A stretch of 64,000 bases of DNA from Paracoccaceae bacterium (lineage in GTDB: Bacteria; Pseudomonadota; Alphaproteobacteria; Rhodobacterales; Rhodobacteraceae), in NCBI GenBank assembly GCA_033344815.1, contig JAWPMR010000001.1, positions 4,264,136-4,328,135 on the forward strand, given 5' to 3'. Shown piece by piece: positions 8,774-18,175 of this stretch (position 1 is its first letter; each line of letters starts with the position of its first letter). The notes beneath the pieces were generated by a model. The model ran no database searches, was not told the DNA's origin, and was given only the letters and a program-made list of their open reading frames with translations. Both the position numbers and the translations under genes were made by a program.

Positions 8774-10276
8774 CTACAAATCCATCAGCAACCGGCGCGG
8801 ATCCTCCAGGGCTTCCTTGATGCGCACGAGGAACGTCACCGCCCCTTTGCCGTCCACAATCCGGTGGTCATAGGAGAGTGCCAGATACATCATCGGGCGG
8901 ATCACGACCTGACCCTTGATCGCCATCGGGCGGTCCTGAATTTTATGCATGCCCAGAATGCCCGATTGCGGGGGGTTCAGGATGGGTGAGGACATCAGCG
9001 AGCCATAAACCCCGCCATTGGAAATCGTAAACGTCCCGCCCTGCATTTCGGCCATCGACAGCTTGCCATCCCGCGCGCGCGCGCCTTTTTCGGCAATCGC
9101 CTTTTCGATATCGGCAAACCCCATCGCATCCGCATCCCGGATGACCGGCACCACGAGGCCCGTGGGGGTGCCGGCGGCAATGCCCATATGCACGAAGTTT
9201 TTATAGACGATATCGGTGCCGTCGATCTCCGCGTTCACCTCTGGCACCTCACGCAGCGCATGTACGCAGGCCTTGGTGAAGAAGGACATAAAGCCCAGTT
9301 TCACGCCGTGTTTTTTCAGGAACAGGTCTTTGTATTCATTCCGCAGGGCCATCACCTCGGTCATGTCGACCTCATTGTAGGTGGTGAGCATGGCGGCGGT
9401 GTTCTGGCTGTCCTTGAGGCGCTTGGCGATGGTCTGGCGCAGACGGGTCATCTTGACCCGCTCCTCACGGCTGGCATCATCCGCAGCCACAGGCGCGCGC
9501 GGCGCGGCAGCGGGGGCCGCCGGGGTCGCGGCAGCCGCAGCAATAGCGCTGGCGACATCCTCTTTCATGGCGCGCCCGTCGCGACCGGTGCCGGTGACCT
9601 GATCGCGGCTGATCCCGGCCTCGGCCATGGCCTTTTTGGCTGACGGGGCGTCTTCAACGTCCGATCCACCGCTGGCGGCGGCAGGGGCGGGTGCCGGTAC
9701 GGCCGGGGCCGTCGCAGCAGCAGCGCCCGCACCCGCGCTCAGGGTCGCAAGTTTGCCGCCCGCATCCACGGTGCTGCCTTCCGGTGCGAGGATTTCGGTG
9801 ATCGTGCCCGCAGCCGGGGCGGGTACCTCGACGCTGACCTTATCCGTCTCCAATTCACACAGCATTTCGTCCTGTGCGACGCTGTCACCCACGGCTTTGA
9901 ACCACGTGCTGACCGTCGCCTCGGTGACGCTTTCGCCCAGAGTTGGAACCATGACATCAACCGATCCGCCAGCAGCGGCCGGAGCCGGGGCTGCGTCTGC
10001 GGGTTCTGCCGCAGCAGGCGCTGGTTTTGCCCCGGCGCCCCCCTCGGCGATATTTGCCAAAAGCGCGTCAACGCCCACGGTGTCGCCTTCGCCTGCCACG
10101 ATTTCATCCAAGGTACCTGCCACCGGGCTTGGAACCTCCACGGTCACCTTGTCGGTTTCCAATTCACACAGCATTTCATCAACGCTCACGGTATCGCCCG
10201 GTTTCTTGAACCAAGTGGCGACGGTCGCCTCTGTCACGGATTCGCCCAACGTGGGGACGCGCACTTCGGTGGTCAT
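8774..10276 (-). CDS. sucB: 2-oxoglutarate dehydrogenase E2 (dihydrolipoyl succinyltransferase), two lipoyl domains
   Basis: A 500-residue E2 core subunit that transfers succinyl from E1 to CoA. It has two lipoyl domains with E-T-D-K-V lysines at about K43 and K146, joined by Ala/Pro-rich linkers. A peripheral-subunit-binding domain follows (about 205-240), then the acetyltransferase-like catalytic domain with H-R-I-V-D-G near residue 470. Many bacterial SucB proteins have a single lipoyl domain; the two here are very alike at DNA level. It starts 20 bp after the sucA stop. Confidence 0.96.
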   Translation of the reverse strand: MTTEVRVPTLGESVTEATVATWFKKPGDTVSVDEMLCELETDKVTVEVPSPVAGTLDEIVAGEGDTVGVDALLANIAEGGAGAKPAPAAAEPADAAPAPAAAGGSVDVMVPTLGESVTEATVSTWFKAVGDSVAQDEMLCELETDKVSVEVPAPAAGTITEILAPEGSTVDAGGKLATLSAGAGAAAATAPAVPAPAPAAASGGSDVEDAPSAKKAMAEAGISRDQVTGTGRDGRAMKEDVASAIAAAAATPAAPAAAPRAPVAADDASREERVKMTRLRQTIAKRLKDSQNTAAMLTTYNEVDMTEVMALRNEYKDLFLKKHGVKLGFMSFFTKACVHALREVPEVNAEIDGTDIVYKNFVHMGIAAGTPTGLVVPVIRDADAMGFADIEKAIAEKGARARDGKLSMAEMQGGTFTISNGGVYGSLMSSPILNPPQSGILGMHKIQDRPMAIKGQVVIRPMMYLALSYDHRIVDGKGAVTFLVRIKEALEDPRRLLMDL

Positions 10277-10295
10277 GTCTCTGTTCCTTCGCCGA

Positions 10296-13253
10296 TTATT
10301 TCGAGATCGTCAGCGCGTCATTCACGAGCGCTGCTTGTTGTGCTTTGTGCTGAGAGGCCAACCCCGTTGCGGGGGAGGCGGAAGTGGGGCGGCCCACATA
10401 AAGGGGGCGCGGGTGTTTCGCACTGATCCGTCCCAGAACCCATTCGATATTGGGTTCAATGAAAGTCCAGGCCCCTTGGTTTTTGGGTTCTTCCTGACAC
10501 CAGACGACTTCGGCCTGCTTGAAACGTTCCAATTCCTTGACGGCTGATTGCGCCGGGAAGGGATAGAATTGCTCCACCCGCAGCAGATAAACATCGTCGA
10601 TGCCGCGCGCGTCACGTTCCTCAAGCAGGTCGTAATAGACCTTGCCCGAACACATGACCACGCGTTTGATTTTCTTGTCAGCGACCAGTTTCGTATCAGA
10701 ATTGCCCTGTTGCGCATCATCCCACATCAGACGGTGGAAGGAGGAACCGGTGGTGAATTCCTCGGCCTTGCTGACCGCAAGCTTGTGGCGCAGTAGCGAT
10801 TTCGGCGTCATCAGGATTAGCGGTTTGCGGAACGACCTATGGATCTGGCGGCGCAGGATGTGGAAGTAATTGGCCGGCGTCGTGCAATTGGCCACAATCC
10901 AGTTATCCTGGCCACACATCTGCAAGAACCGCTCCAACCGCGCAGAGGAGTGCTCCGGTCCCTGACCTTCAAACCCATGCGGCAACAGGCACACAAGTCC
11001 GGACATGCGCAGCCATTTGCTTTCACCCGAACTGATGAACTGGTCAAACATGATCTGCGCGCCATTGGCAAAATCACCAAACTGGGCCTCCCAAAGGGTC
11101 AGCGCATTGGGTTCGGCCAGCGAATAGCCATATTCAAACCCCAGAACCGCATATTCAGAAAGCATCGAGTCAATGACTTCATAATGCGCCTGACCCGGTT
11201 TGATGTTGTTGAGCGGGTAATAGCGTTCTTCGGTTTCCTGATTGACCAGCCCGGAGTGGCGCTGGCTGAAGGTCCCGCGTGTTGAATCCTGCCCGGCCAG
11301 TCGCACCGGAAACCCTTCGGTCAGCAACGAACCAAAAGCCATGGCCTCGGCAGTGGCCCAGTCAATGCCATCACCTGCATCAAACATCGCCTTCTTGGTT
11401 TCCAGCAACCGACCCACGGTCTTATGCAGGGGGAAGCCCTCAGGCAAGGTCGACAAAGCCTTGCCGACTTCCTTGAACGTCCCCTTGGCAATCGCCGTCT
11501 TGCCGCGTTGATACTTGGCCTCTTGTTTGTCCAGATGGGACCACTTGCCATCCAGCCAATCCGCTTTGTTGGGACGGTATTCCTTGCCGGCTTCAAATTC
11601 CTCGCTCAGATGCGCCTGAAACGCGGCTTTCATGTCCTCGATCTCGCCCTCGGGGATCAAACCATCGCGCACGAGGCGTTCGGTATAAAGGCTGAGAGTT
11701 GTTTTCTGGCCCTTGATCTTTTTGTACATCACAGGGTTGGTGAACATCGGCTCGTCGCCTTCGTTGTGACCAAACCGGCGATAGCAGAAGATATCAATCA
11801 CCACGTCCTTGTTGAACTTCTGGCGGAACTCGGTGGCGACCTTGGCCGCATGCACAACCGCCTCCGGATCATCCCCGTTCACGTGGAAAATCGGTGCCTC
11901 AACGACCAGAGCGTTGTCCGTCGGGTAGGGCGAGGAGCGCGAAAAATGCGGCGCGGTGGTGAAACCGATCTGGTTATTGACCACGATATGCATCGTGCCG
12001 CCCGCCTTGTGGCCGCGCAATCCCGAGAGCGCAAAACACTCCGCCACGACACCCTGTCCGGCAAAGGCCGCATCGCCGTGCAGCAGGATCGGCATGGCGC
12101 TGGTGCGCGCATCATCGTTGTTTTGATCCTGCTTGGCACGGACCTTGCCGATCACGACGGGGTTTACCGCCTCAAGGTGGCTGGGGTTGGCGGTGAGGCT
12201 GAGGTGCACGGAATTGCCGTCAAATTCGCGGTCACTGGAAGCCCCGAGGTGGTATTTCACATCGCCCGATCCATCCACATCCTCGGGTTTGAACGAACCG
12301 CCCTGGAATTCGTTGAAGATCGCCTTGTAGGGTTTCATCATGACATTTGCCAGCACCGACAGACGCCCGCGGTGGGGCATGCCGATCACGATGTCGCGCA
12401 CCCCCAAGGCACCGCCGCGCTTGATGATCTGCTCCATCGCCGGGACGAGGCTTTCGCCACCATCCAGGCCAAAGCGTTTGGTGCCCATGTATTTCACATG
12501 CAGGAATTTCTCAAAGCCCTCGGCTTCGACCAGCTTGCTCAGGATCGCCTTGCGGCCCTCGCGGCTGAACTGGATTTCCTTGCCAAAGCCCTCAATGCGT
12601 TCCTTGAGCCACCCGGCCTCTTCGGGGTTGGAAATATGCATGTATTGTAGCGCAAAGGTGCCGCAATAGGTGCGTTTCACAATGGAGAGGATCTCGCGCA
12701 TTGAGGCGGTTTCCAGCCCAAGCACCTTGTCGATGAAAATGGGGCGGTCCATGTCGGCCTCGGTAAACCCGTAGGATTTCGGGTCCAGTTCCGGGTGCGG
12801 CGTCATCTCGCGCATGCCCAGCGGATCCAGATCCGCCACCAGATGGCCCCGGATGCGGTAGGCGCGGATGATCATCAACGCGCGGATAGAATCCAGCACG
12901 GCGCGTTTGATCTGATCATCGGATACCTCGACGCCCTGTTCGGCGGCCTTGGCTTTGATCTTTTGGCCCGCGCCTTTGACTTCGGCCTCGGGCGCCCATT
13001 CCCCTGTCAGGGCCTGCGTCATTTCATCGGCGGGCTGGGGGGGCCAATCATTGCGCGCCCAGCTGGGTCCTTCAGCCTCGCGTTTGACCGAGACCTCATC
13101 ATCGCCCATGGCTTTGAAAAACGCTTGCCATGCCTCGTCAACTGCATGGGGATCACTGGCATAGCGCGCATACATCTGTTCGAGGTATTCCGCATTGTGC
13201 CCCTGCATGAAGGAAGAGGCGTGGAACTGGTCGTTTTGGGGATGGTCGGTCAT
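10296..13253 (-). CDS. sucA: 2-oxoglutarate dehydrogenase E1
   Basis: A 985-residue thiamine-diphosphate enzyme that decarboxylates 2-oxoglutarate and passes succinyl to SucB. The N-terminal 2-oxoglutarate dehydrogenase N-terminal segment ([11 protein letters not shown], about 14-60) is followed by the catalytic region with [10 protein letters not shown] and the transketolase-like C-terminal half. The start ATG overlaps the stop of an upstream accessory gene (ATGA). A 12-bp palindrome, TGAGGTACCTCA, covers its ribosome-binding region. A diverged second copy of its first ~80 codons lies at 13792-14154. Confidence 0.97.
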   Translation of the reverse strand: MTDHPQNDQFHASSFMQGHNAEYLEQMYARYASDPHAVDEAWQAFFKAMGDDEVSVKREAEGPSWARNDWPPQPADEMTQALTGEWAPEAEVKGAGQKIKAKAAEQGVEVSDDQIKRAVLDSIRALMIIRAYRIRGHLVADLDPLGMREMTPHPELDPKSYGFTEADMDRPIFIDKVLGLETASMREILSIVKRTYCGTFALQYMHISNPEEAGWLKERIEGFGKEIQFSREGRKAILSKLVEAEGFEKFLHVKYMGTKRFGLDGGESLVPAMEQIIKRGGALGVRDIVIGMPHRGRLSVLANVMMKPYKAIFNEFQGGSFKPEDVDGSGDVKYHLGASSDREFDGNSVHLSLTANPSHLEAVNPVVIGKVRAKQDQNNDDARTSAMPILLHGDAAFAGQGVVAECFALSGLRGHKAGGTMHIVVNNQIGFTTAPHFSRSSPYPTDNALVVEAPIFHVNGDDPEAVVHAAKVATEFRQKFNKDVVIDIFCYRRFGHNEGDEPMFTNPVMYKKIKGQKTTLSLYTERLVRDGLIPEGEIEDMKAAFQAHLSEEFEAGKEYRPNKADWLDGKWSHLDKQEAKYQRGKTAIAKGTFKEVGKALSTLPEGFPLHKTVGRLLETKKAMFDAGDGIDWATAEAMAFGSLLTEGFPVRLAGQDSTRGTFSQRHSGLVNQETEERYYPLNNIKPGQAHYEVIDSMLSEYAVLGFEYGYSLAEPNALTLWEAQFGDFANGAQIMFDQFISSGESKWLRMSGLVCLLPHGFEGQGPEHSSARLERFLQMCGQDNWIVANCTTPANYFHILRRQIHRSFRKPLILMTPKSLLRHKLAVSKAEEFTTGSSFHRLMWDDAQQGNSDTKLVADKKIKRVVMCSGKVYYDLLEERDARGIDDVYLLRVEQFYPFPAQSAVKELERFKQAEVVWCQEEPKNQGAWTFIEPNIEWVLGRISAKHPRPLYVGRPTSASPATGLASQHKAQQAALVNDALTISK

Positions 13254-13795
13254 TGAGGTACCTCATGTGGGTTGGGACCGTATTGATTGGTGCGGGGATA
13301 TGATGGGGCCACCCAGAGAAATCGTGTGGCAAGAGTGGCGACGCTGCCGAAAATGAAACAGACGGCGCAGCCTTGCAGGGCAACTTTGCCGAGTTCAAAA
13401 TGGAGCAGCATAAATGGTGAAAATGACATAAAAACGAAGCCGACGCCGCACAAACTACCCGGCGTACTTTGGTCGGCGTACGGATTGGACGGTAAAATGC
13501 GGAAAGGATTTTTCGGCGCAATGTGTAACGGAAGAGTATCACGGTGCCTTTTTGTCGCGACATTGTAGACAGAAAAAAAGGTCAAGCCCATGCATAAAAA
13601 GTACAGGTTGGATGAGATCAATGGTGGAACAAGGAATGGTAGCGCACTGGCTACGACAAGAATGGCCACATTGGCAAAATAAGCCGTCCTGAATCTTTCT
13701 GCGGACATCCGCCCGCGTCTTGAAAACAGGTCTGCCAGCAAGGCATTCGCTCTACTCATAATGAAATTCATTTTGGAATAGCTTGTAAGGGTCAT
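13250..13795 (-). CDS. Small multi-pass membrane protein, DUF805-like
   Basis: About 181 residues. After a short N terminus, R-R-G-R-M-S-A-E-R-F resembles the G-R-I-S-R-x-x-F entry of DUF805 proteins. Hydrophobic segments follow near residues 42-60, 62-80, 112-130 and 135-155. Its stop overlaps the sucA start as ATGA. An ATG at 13795 overlaps the stop of the preceding ORF in the same way, which is why that start is chosen; ATGs at 13771 and 13759 or a TTG at 13801 are possible. Function unknown. The DUF805 likeness is weak. Confidence 0.6.
   Translation of the reverse strand: MTLTSYSKMNFIMSRANALLADLFSRRGRMSAERFRTAYFANVAILVVASALPFLVPPLISSNLYFLCMGLTFFSVYNVATKRHRDTLPLHIAPKNPFRILPSNPYADQSTPGSLCGVGFVFMSFSPFMLLHFELGKVALQGCAVCFIFGSVATLATRFLWVAPSYPRTNQYGPNPHEVPQ
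13254..13265 (-). promoter_or_regulatory. Palindrome TGAGGTACCTCA over the sucA ribosome-binding site
   Basis: This 12-bp perfect palindrome directly abuts the sucA start codon. It contains the only Shine-Dalgarno-like AGG and encodes the end (V-P-Q) of the overlapping upstream gene. Self-pairing between mRNAs or binding of a protein could limit initiation unless ribosomes arrive from the upstream gene; this is inference. The equivalent site before the truncated sucA copy is only partly conserved (TGTGGTGCCCCA). Confidence 0.4.
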
Positions 13796-14154
13796 TTGCA
13801 AAGACCCCCCGTCCGTCTGCGAGGCAGGGCAGCGCCCGAACCGCTTCGTTTTGCCAAAGGCGAACCTACCGATTGAAGGGGTGAGCGCATTGCTTTCCTC
13901 CCCTCGGGGTGGGCCTGCGTCATCTCATCGCCCGGTTGGGACGGCCAATCCGCGCGCGCCCAGTTGCGTCCGTCAGCCTCGCGTTTGACCGAGATCTCAT
14001 CCTCCCCCATGGCTCTGAAAAACACCTGCCACGCGACATCCACCGCATAGGGGGCATTCGCAGAGCGCGCAAACATCTGATCGAGGTTTTCCGCGTTGTG
14101 CCCTTGCACGCAAGAGGAGGCGTGGAACCGGTCAATTTGGGGATGGTCGGTCAT
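13792..14154 (-). CDS. Truncated SucA-like protein: E1 N-terminal segment only
   Basis: A 120-residue open frame. Its first ~81 residues align without gaps to the start of the full SucA encoded just downstream, about 59 of 81 identical by eye, many changes conservative. The part retained is the E1 N-terminal segment (2-oxoglutarate dehydrogenase N-terminus domain); no TPP-binding or catalytic part is present. The last ~39 residues are unrelated, basic and low in structure. The start overlaps the stop of the upstream gene and its stop overlaps the start of the downstream gene, both as ATGA. It may be a relic of insertion with target duplication, or a translated peptide that binds E2. An intact frame and clean coupling keep the second option open. 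Confidence 0.6.
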   Translation of the reverse strand: MTDHPQIDRFHASSCVQGHNAENLDQMFARSANAPYAVDVAWQVFFRAMGEDEISVKREADGRNWARADWPSQPGDEMTQAHPEGRKAMRSPLQSVGSPLAKRSGSGAALPRRRTGGLCK

Positions 14155-14804
14155 TGGGGCACCACATTTTTCATCGACTGCCCCGTACTTACGTGGGCGA
14201 TGTAGGGGAAGTCGGTTTCGGTCAATTGCGAGATTTCATCATTCTTAAGAAGGCTCATATTGAGCTGACGCTTGATTCCGGCCGTATCGAATTGTTGTGG
14301 TTTCAAAAATACGACTGGTGGCATGCTGTCATTCAGGAGGTTTTGGTGCAGCGGTTGGAGCGACTTCTCAGCAAGTACTGGAAGAACAACAAACTCACAG
14401 GAAAGATGCGCGCCTGCCGGGTAAGTTTGCACGCCCGCTTCTAGAAAGCCGTTCATTTCGGCATGCTCGAAGAAAAACTGCAATGATTGGGAGTCTTCGA
14501 TGGGTACCAGACGTCGCACTCCGCCTGCACCCTTTAATGCAAGTTCCCAAGCCGCTTGCCATCTGACTGCCGAAGCTTTTCCAAACGCCATGCTTTGGAT
14601 CAGACGGATAGCGGCCCAGTTGTGCAAATGTTCTTCAGTGAGATCGGCGTTCGCAACACGCTGCCATCCGAGTAAAGATAGGCTACTTGAAAGAGAGTCG
14701 GCGCTGAACTCGCTTGTCAGACAGGTTTGGATTGTCTGCTCGGCCTTATCCGGCGTGCTTTGAGCCTGAACAATAGAGCCAAACGCGATCAATGCCGCCG
14801 CCAT
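14151..14804 (-). CDS. Secreted hypothetical protein
   Basis: About 217 residues if it starts at the ATG at 14804, which gives a hydrophobic leader (A-A-A-L-I-A-F-G-S-I-V) ending at A-Q|A-Q-type cleavage. In-frame starts further upstream (14876, 14915) would read into the 82-nt palindromic repeat after sucD, so they are not preferred, although the short leader then lacks basic residues. The mature part has two cysteines and helical, leucine-rich sequence. No family recognised. The C terminus reads V-V-P-Q and the stop overlaps the next start as ATGA; the gene before sucA likewise ends V-P-Q. Confidence 0.6.
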   Translation of the reverse strand: MAAALIAFGSIVQAQSTPDKAEQTIQTCLTSEFSADSLSSSLSLLGWQRVANADLTEEHLHNWAAIRLIQSMAFGKASAVRWQAAWELALKGAGGVRRLVPIEDSQSLQFFFEHAEMNGFLEAGVQTYPAGAHLSCEFVVLPVLAEKSLQPLHQNLLNDSMPPVVFLKPQQFDTAGIKRQLNMSLLKNDEISQLTETDFPYIAHVSTGQSMKNVVPQ

Positions 14805-14838
14805 GCTAAATTTCTTGGCTACGTTGCGAAAATGGACA

Positions 14839-14920
14839 CCCCGTGGCTCCGCCCGTTCGCCGTTCGAAAGCGCCATTGGCGCTTTCGCCTCGCTTATGCT
14901 CGGGTCGCGGCTCACCCCTT
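14839..14920 (-). repeat. 82-nt palindromic repeat at the sucD stop
   Basis: This copy lines up without gaps with 18904-18985 at the sucC stop (67 of 82 positions identical by hand count). Its core hairpin pairs CGAAAGCGCCA (14865-14875) with TGGCGCTTTCG (14877-14887). The two copies differ by compensatory changes at two stem positions, pointing to selection on the folded form. The element includes the last codons and stop of sucD. It may function as an mRNA 3'-end stabiliser or terminator, or be a REP-type repeat. Confidence 0.7.
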
Positions 14921-15799
14921 CTCAATCGCCTCTTTTACGGCTTCGCCCAGGGTCGCGGGGCTGTCAGCGACCACGATGCCAGCGGCGCGCATGGCGTCGA
15001 TCTTATCCTCGGCACCACCTTTGCCGCCCGCAACAATCGCGCCCGCGTGGCCCATGCGGCGGCCCGGAGGGGCCGTGCGACCGGCGATAAAACCAGCGGT
15101 CGGCTTCCAGCGCCCCTTTTTCTTTTCATCTGCCAAGAACTGTGCCGCGTCTTCCTCGGCGGAGCCGCCGATTTCACCAATCATGATAATGCTTTGCGTC
15201 TCATCATCGGCCAAAAACATTTCCAACACGTCAATGTGTTCGGTGCCCTTGATCGGATCCCCGCCAATGCCCACAGCCGTCGATTGGCCATAGCCCAGAT
15301 CGGTCGTCTGTTTCACCGCCTCATAGGTCAGCGTGCCGGAGCGCGAGACCACACCGCAGGAGCCGCGTTTGTGAATGTGACCGGGCATGATGCCGATTTT
15401 ACACGCATCGGGCGTGATCACACCGGGGCAGTTCGGCCCGACCAGACGGGATTTGGACCCTTCAAGCGCGCGCTGCACCTTCATCATGTCCAGCACCGGG
15501 ATGCCTTCGGTGATGCAGACGATCAGTTCCATTTCCGCGTCAATCGCCTCCAGGATCGAATCCGCCGCAAAAGGGGGCGGCACATAGATCACGGAGGCAT
15601 TGGCCTCTGTCACGTGCTTGGCTTCATGCACAGAGTTGAACACCGGCAGGTCCAGATGGGTTTGCCCGCCCTTGCCGGGGGTCACGCCGCCAACCATTTT
15701 GGTGCCATAGGCAATCGCCTGCTCGGTGTGGAAGGTTCCCTGCGAGCCGGTGAGCCCCTGACAGATGACTTTGGTGTTTTCGTCGATGAGGACGGCCAT
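14912..15799 (-). CDS. sucD: Succinate--CoA ligase alpha subunit
   Basis: A 295-residue subunit forming succinyl-CoA synthetase with SucC; it makes ATP or GTP by substrate-level phosphorylation in the TCA cycle. It has an N-terminal CoA-binding Rossmann domain with G-S-Q-G-T-F (18-23), the G-P-N-C-P-G turn (121-126), and the phosphorylated histidine H251 in R-M-G-H-A-G-A-I. The start is clear from M-A-V-L-I-D-E-N. Unlike most alphaproteobacteria, five extra genes (15816-18762) separate it from sucC. Confidence 0.97.
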   Translation of the reverse strand: MAVLIDENTKVICQGLTGSQGTFHTEQAIAYGTKMVGGVTPGKGGQTHLDLPVFNSVHEAKHVTEANASVIYVPPPFAADSILEAIDAEMELIVCITEGIPVLDMMKVQRALEGSKSRLVGPNCPGVITPDACKIGIMPGHIHKRGSCGVVSRSGTLTYEAVKQTTDLGYGQSTAVGIGGDPIKGTEHIDVLEMFLADDETQSIIMIGEIGGSAEEDAAQFLADEKKKGRWKPTAGFIAGRTAPPGRRMGHAGAIVAGGKGGAEDKIDAMRAAGIVVADSPATLGEAVKEAIEKG

Positions 15800-15815
15800 G
15801 ATAGATCCTTTTTAT

Positions 15816-16364
15816 TTATACGCGGTATGAACTGTAGAGAGAGCTGGTGCCATTATCGACACAGCCTGTTTGGTTGGGCGTGGGGTCGAGCGTTGCCGCC
15901 CCGACCACATGCCCGATAGGGTTTGCAGGGTCTTCGTAACGCACGCAGAGCGCCGGTTGACCGGTTGCAGGATCAACTGCACCCTGATCTGCGATGCGCA
16001 CATAGGAGGGGAAAAGACGCGGGATGATCGCATCCAGCATCTGTGACATACCCGTGACGCCAAGATGCCGGGTTTCAACAAAACAATGCTGCGGCATTTC
16101 ACCATAGTAAAGTTCCGCGGTGACAGTTTGGGCGGGGGCCGTGAAGACATGGGTCGTGTCAGCATTGGTTGTGCTGCGCTCGACGGTTTCAGCAAAACCG
16201 GAGGCGCGAAAGGCACCCGCCCGCGCGGCGCCGCTCGGATGCTCCTGCAGGCAGAGCTGCACGGCAATGCTGGTGTTGGTCCAGACGGCCTCGTCAAAGC
16301 TTTGCGCGGTGAGAGGCGCGGGGATCAGACATGCGGCCATGAGCGCGGGTCGGACGTTCATCAT
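15816..16364 (-). CDS. Secreted hypothetical protein upstream of sucD
   Basis: A 182-residue protein with a probable signal peptide (hydrophobic to about residue 18, cleavage near L-T-A-Q). The mature chain contains four cysteines (in C-L-Q-E-H, H-C-F-V, L-C-V-R and G-C-V-D), suggesting two disulfides in the periplasm. No family recognised. Its start overlaps the stop of the methyltransferase gene by 4 nt and it ends 17 bp before sucD, so it probably shares the transcript. Confidence 0.7.
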   Translation of the reverse strand: MMNVRPALMAACLIPAPLTAQSFDEAVWTNTSIAVQLCLQEHPSGAARAGAFRASGFAETVERSTTNADTTHVFTAPAQTVTAELYYGEMPQHCFVETRHLGVTGMSQMLDAIIPRLFPSYVRIADQGAVDPATGQPALCVRYEDPANPIGHVVGAATLDPTPNQTGCVDNGTSSLYSSYRV

Positions 16365-17155
16365 ACGGCCTCCTTGCGCAGAAGCACGGTGATGTTGTCA
16401 TCCACGGGAAGCGCGATCTTGTTGACCAGTTCGGATGTGAACCCAGCGCGGCGACAGATATCTTTGAGTGTGTTCAGCGTGAAATAATTGACGTGATCGG
16501 GATAGCGAAAGCCGCACCATTTGGGCCCGATGAAGCGGCGATTAAGCGAGCCGAAATTGGGCACGCGGATGTAGACAGCACCACTGTCCTTGAGCGCCCG
16601 ATGCGCGCCTTTCAGCACGGTCATGGCGTCGGTTTCATGCTCCAGATAGGAGTTCATGACGATGCCGTCGAAGTGCTGTTCCGGGAATTCCCAGATCGCT
16701 TCGGCCCCCGCGCCATGTTGGCAATACCCCCCCTGCGCGCGCATGAAGCTATCCGCCTGTGCATGCAATTGCGTTGAAAGTTCAATACCATAGGGCGTCA
16801 TTGGTGGCTGGATCCGGTGGCCCAGACCGCAGCCCACATCCAGCACATGACCGTCGTTGAACCACTGACGGTATTTGTCATGCTTGCTGCGATGGGTCAG
16901 GCCCAGTTTCTTGCGTAACGACCTAATGGCAGGGCTGAGCGAGGTCGATCCTTTGGTGGTCGTTTTCTTGACCTCATAGGTTTTTTCCCAAGCGAAATCT
17001 TCTTCCAGCGCTTCGTAAGCAACGGGATTTTGCAGATAGGTCATGTCACATGCGGTGCAGCGCACCACGTCCCAGTTTGCCGGCGAATACTGCGGCCAAG
17101 GTGCGGTTCCCGTGGCGGTGCAGCAAGGGCAGGCGCGCAGCGTTGTATCCAACAT
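16361..17155 (-). CDS. Class I SAM-dependent methyltransferase with N-terminal zinc-binding region
   Basis: A 264-residue protein. The N terminus carries C-P-C-C (about 9-12) and C-T-A-C further on, typical of the zinc-binding head of sugar-type methyltransferases. The SAM motif I is V-L-D-V-G-C-G-L-G, and motif II falls in H-F-D-G-I-V-M-N-S-Y-L-E-H. The substrate could be a saccharide or small metabolite. The ATG at 17155 lies one base from the stop of the preceding gene and is chosen over longer in-frame extensions that run across that gene. Confidence 0.8.
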   Translation of the reverse strand: MLDTTLRACPCCTATGTAPWPQYSPANWDVVRCTACDMTYLQNPVAYEALEEDFAWEKTYEVKKTTTKGSTSLSPAIRSLRKKLGLTHRSKHDKYRQWFNDGHVLDVGCGLGHRIQPPMTPYGIELSTQLHAQADSFMRAQGGYCQHGAGAEAIWEFPEQHFDGIVMNSYLEHETDAMTVLKGAHRALKDSGAVYIRVPNFGSLNRRFIGPKWCGFRYPDHVNYFTLNTLKDICRRAGFTSELVNKIALPVDDNITVLLRKEAV

Positions 17156-17156
17156 T

Positions 17157-17639
17157 TCAGCGCTCCTCCCAACCCACAGGCAGTCGGTCAACCGCCATAA
17201 AAGTCTGTTCGTCCCGGATGCCAACATGCACCACAGCGACACGCTTGCGCAGCAGTTCACGCCCCTCGATCAAGGCCGTGCCTATTTCAGGCACATGAGT
17301 TGCGGGCAGATCAATGGCCTGTCCAAAAACCGGCGGCGTGGCCATTTGTTTGCGCAGCGCGGTGATGGCGTCGCGCGTGTGATCACCTTTGAACGCAACC
17401 TCGCAGCGGCGTTCGATTGTGGCGGGCGCGCTGGGCGCAGGTTCCAATGTGAAATCCCAAAAGGTCAGATCAAAGGGCAGCGGTGATCCGGCTTGCGCCT
17501 CCATACGCGTCCGCGCTTGCGCCGCGGTTTGACCAGCTTTGAAACAGACTGAATTGAACGCGGTGATGGCGGCATCCGACGCGGTCTGGGCCAGCGCAGG
17601 CCATGCCATGACACACCATATGAATGCCGCGCGGATCAT
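17157..17639 (-). CDS. Secreted hypothetical protein
   Basis: A 160-residue protein with a signal peptide (M-I-R-A-A-F-I-W-C-V-M-A-W-P-A-L-A|Q). Two cysteines remain in the mature part, in S-V-C-F-K and R-R-C-E-V. No family recognised. It overlaps the upstream lipoprotein gene by 4 nt and is one base from the methyltransferase start, so five genes in this stretch are translationally linked. Confidence 0.7.
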   Translation of the reverse strand: MIRAAFIWCVMAWPALAQTASDAAITAFNSVCFKAGQTAAQARTRMEAQAGSPLPFDLTFWDFTLEPAPSAPATIERRCEVAFKGDHTRDAITALRKQMATPPVFGQAIDLPATHVPEIGTALIEGRELLRKRVAVVHVGIRDEQTFMAVDRLPVGWEER

Positions 17640-18175
17640 GTATTTGGCCGATAGAGAATGATGGCATAGCGATACCAGCCAAAGCTTTCGGTGCGTTCGG
17701 TGGCAATCAGGGCAGGGGGATCAGAAGGGACCGACCAGGCCTGTTCGATGTCATCGCCCAGAGCTTTGGGGTCAATGGCGCGGGCCGTTGGATAGGTTTT
17801 GGCCACGTAGTTCTGAAACCGCGTGGTCTGGCCTGTGCGCGAGTCCGCCTGCACCAGACACATTTTGGAGGATATGGCCACCGCCGGTCTTTCGTTATCG
17901 ATCACATAGGCCTTGATGCCGGGCACTTCCTGCGGCAGCGGCACATAACCCGCCGCGCGTATCTTGGCCTCAGAGGCTTTGGCATCACGCGGCCCGTTTG
18001 TGCAATAGCGATCAAAGGCTTGCGTCATCTGGTATGGCTCGCTCTTGGGCACCAGATTGACCCGCCACATGTTGCGCAGTTCTGCTGTGTCAGGGGAGAC
18101 GTTTTGGGAGGAGCAGGCGGTGAGGGTGAGCGCTGCAAGTAATGAAAAGGTCTGATAAATTGCGGCCGGGCTCAC
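17636..18175 (-). CDS. Putative lipoprotein
   Basis: A 179-residue protein with a lipobox L-T-A-C (Cys near 21) after a hydrophobic leader, so probably lipid-anchored in the cell envelope. The mature sequence has further cysteines and ends Y-A-I-I-L-Y-R-P-N-T. No family recognised. It overlaps the genes on both sides by 4 nt. Confidence 0.7.
   Translation of the reverse strand: MSPAAIYQTFSLLAALTLTACSSQNVSPDTAELRNMWRVNLVPKSEPYQMTQAFDRYCTNGPRDAKASEAKIRAAGYVPLPQEVPGIKAYVIDNERPAVAISSKMCLVQADSRTGQTTRFQNYVAKTYPTARAIDPKALGDDIEQAWSVPSDPPALIATERTESFGWYRYAIILYRPNT

Noticed and set aside
10027-10276. Two near-identical lipoyl domains in sucB as a sign of misassembly
   Set aside because: Two-lipoyl E2 proteins are normal in several alphaproteobacteria; linkers differ and the frame is intact.
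11424-12650. 408-codon plus-strand frame opposite sucA
   Set aside because: Antisense shadow of sucA with no family likeness.
14843-15919. Long plus-strand frame of about 358 codons opposite sucD
   Set aside because: It is antisense to a certain gene and its His/Arg/Gly-rich composition is that of a shadow frame in GC-rich DNA.
15413-17387. Further GTGATCAC sites at 15413-15422 and 17378-17387
   Set aside because: Single sites inside coding sequence without the 21-bp partner; taken as chance.
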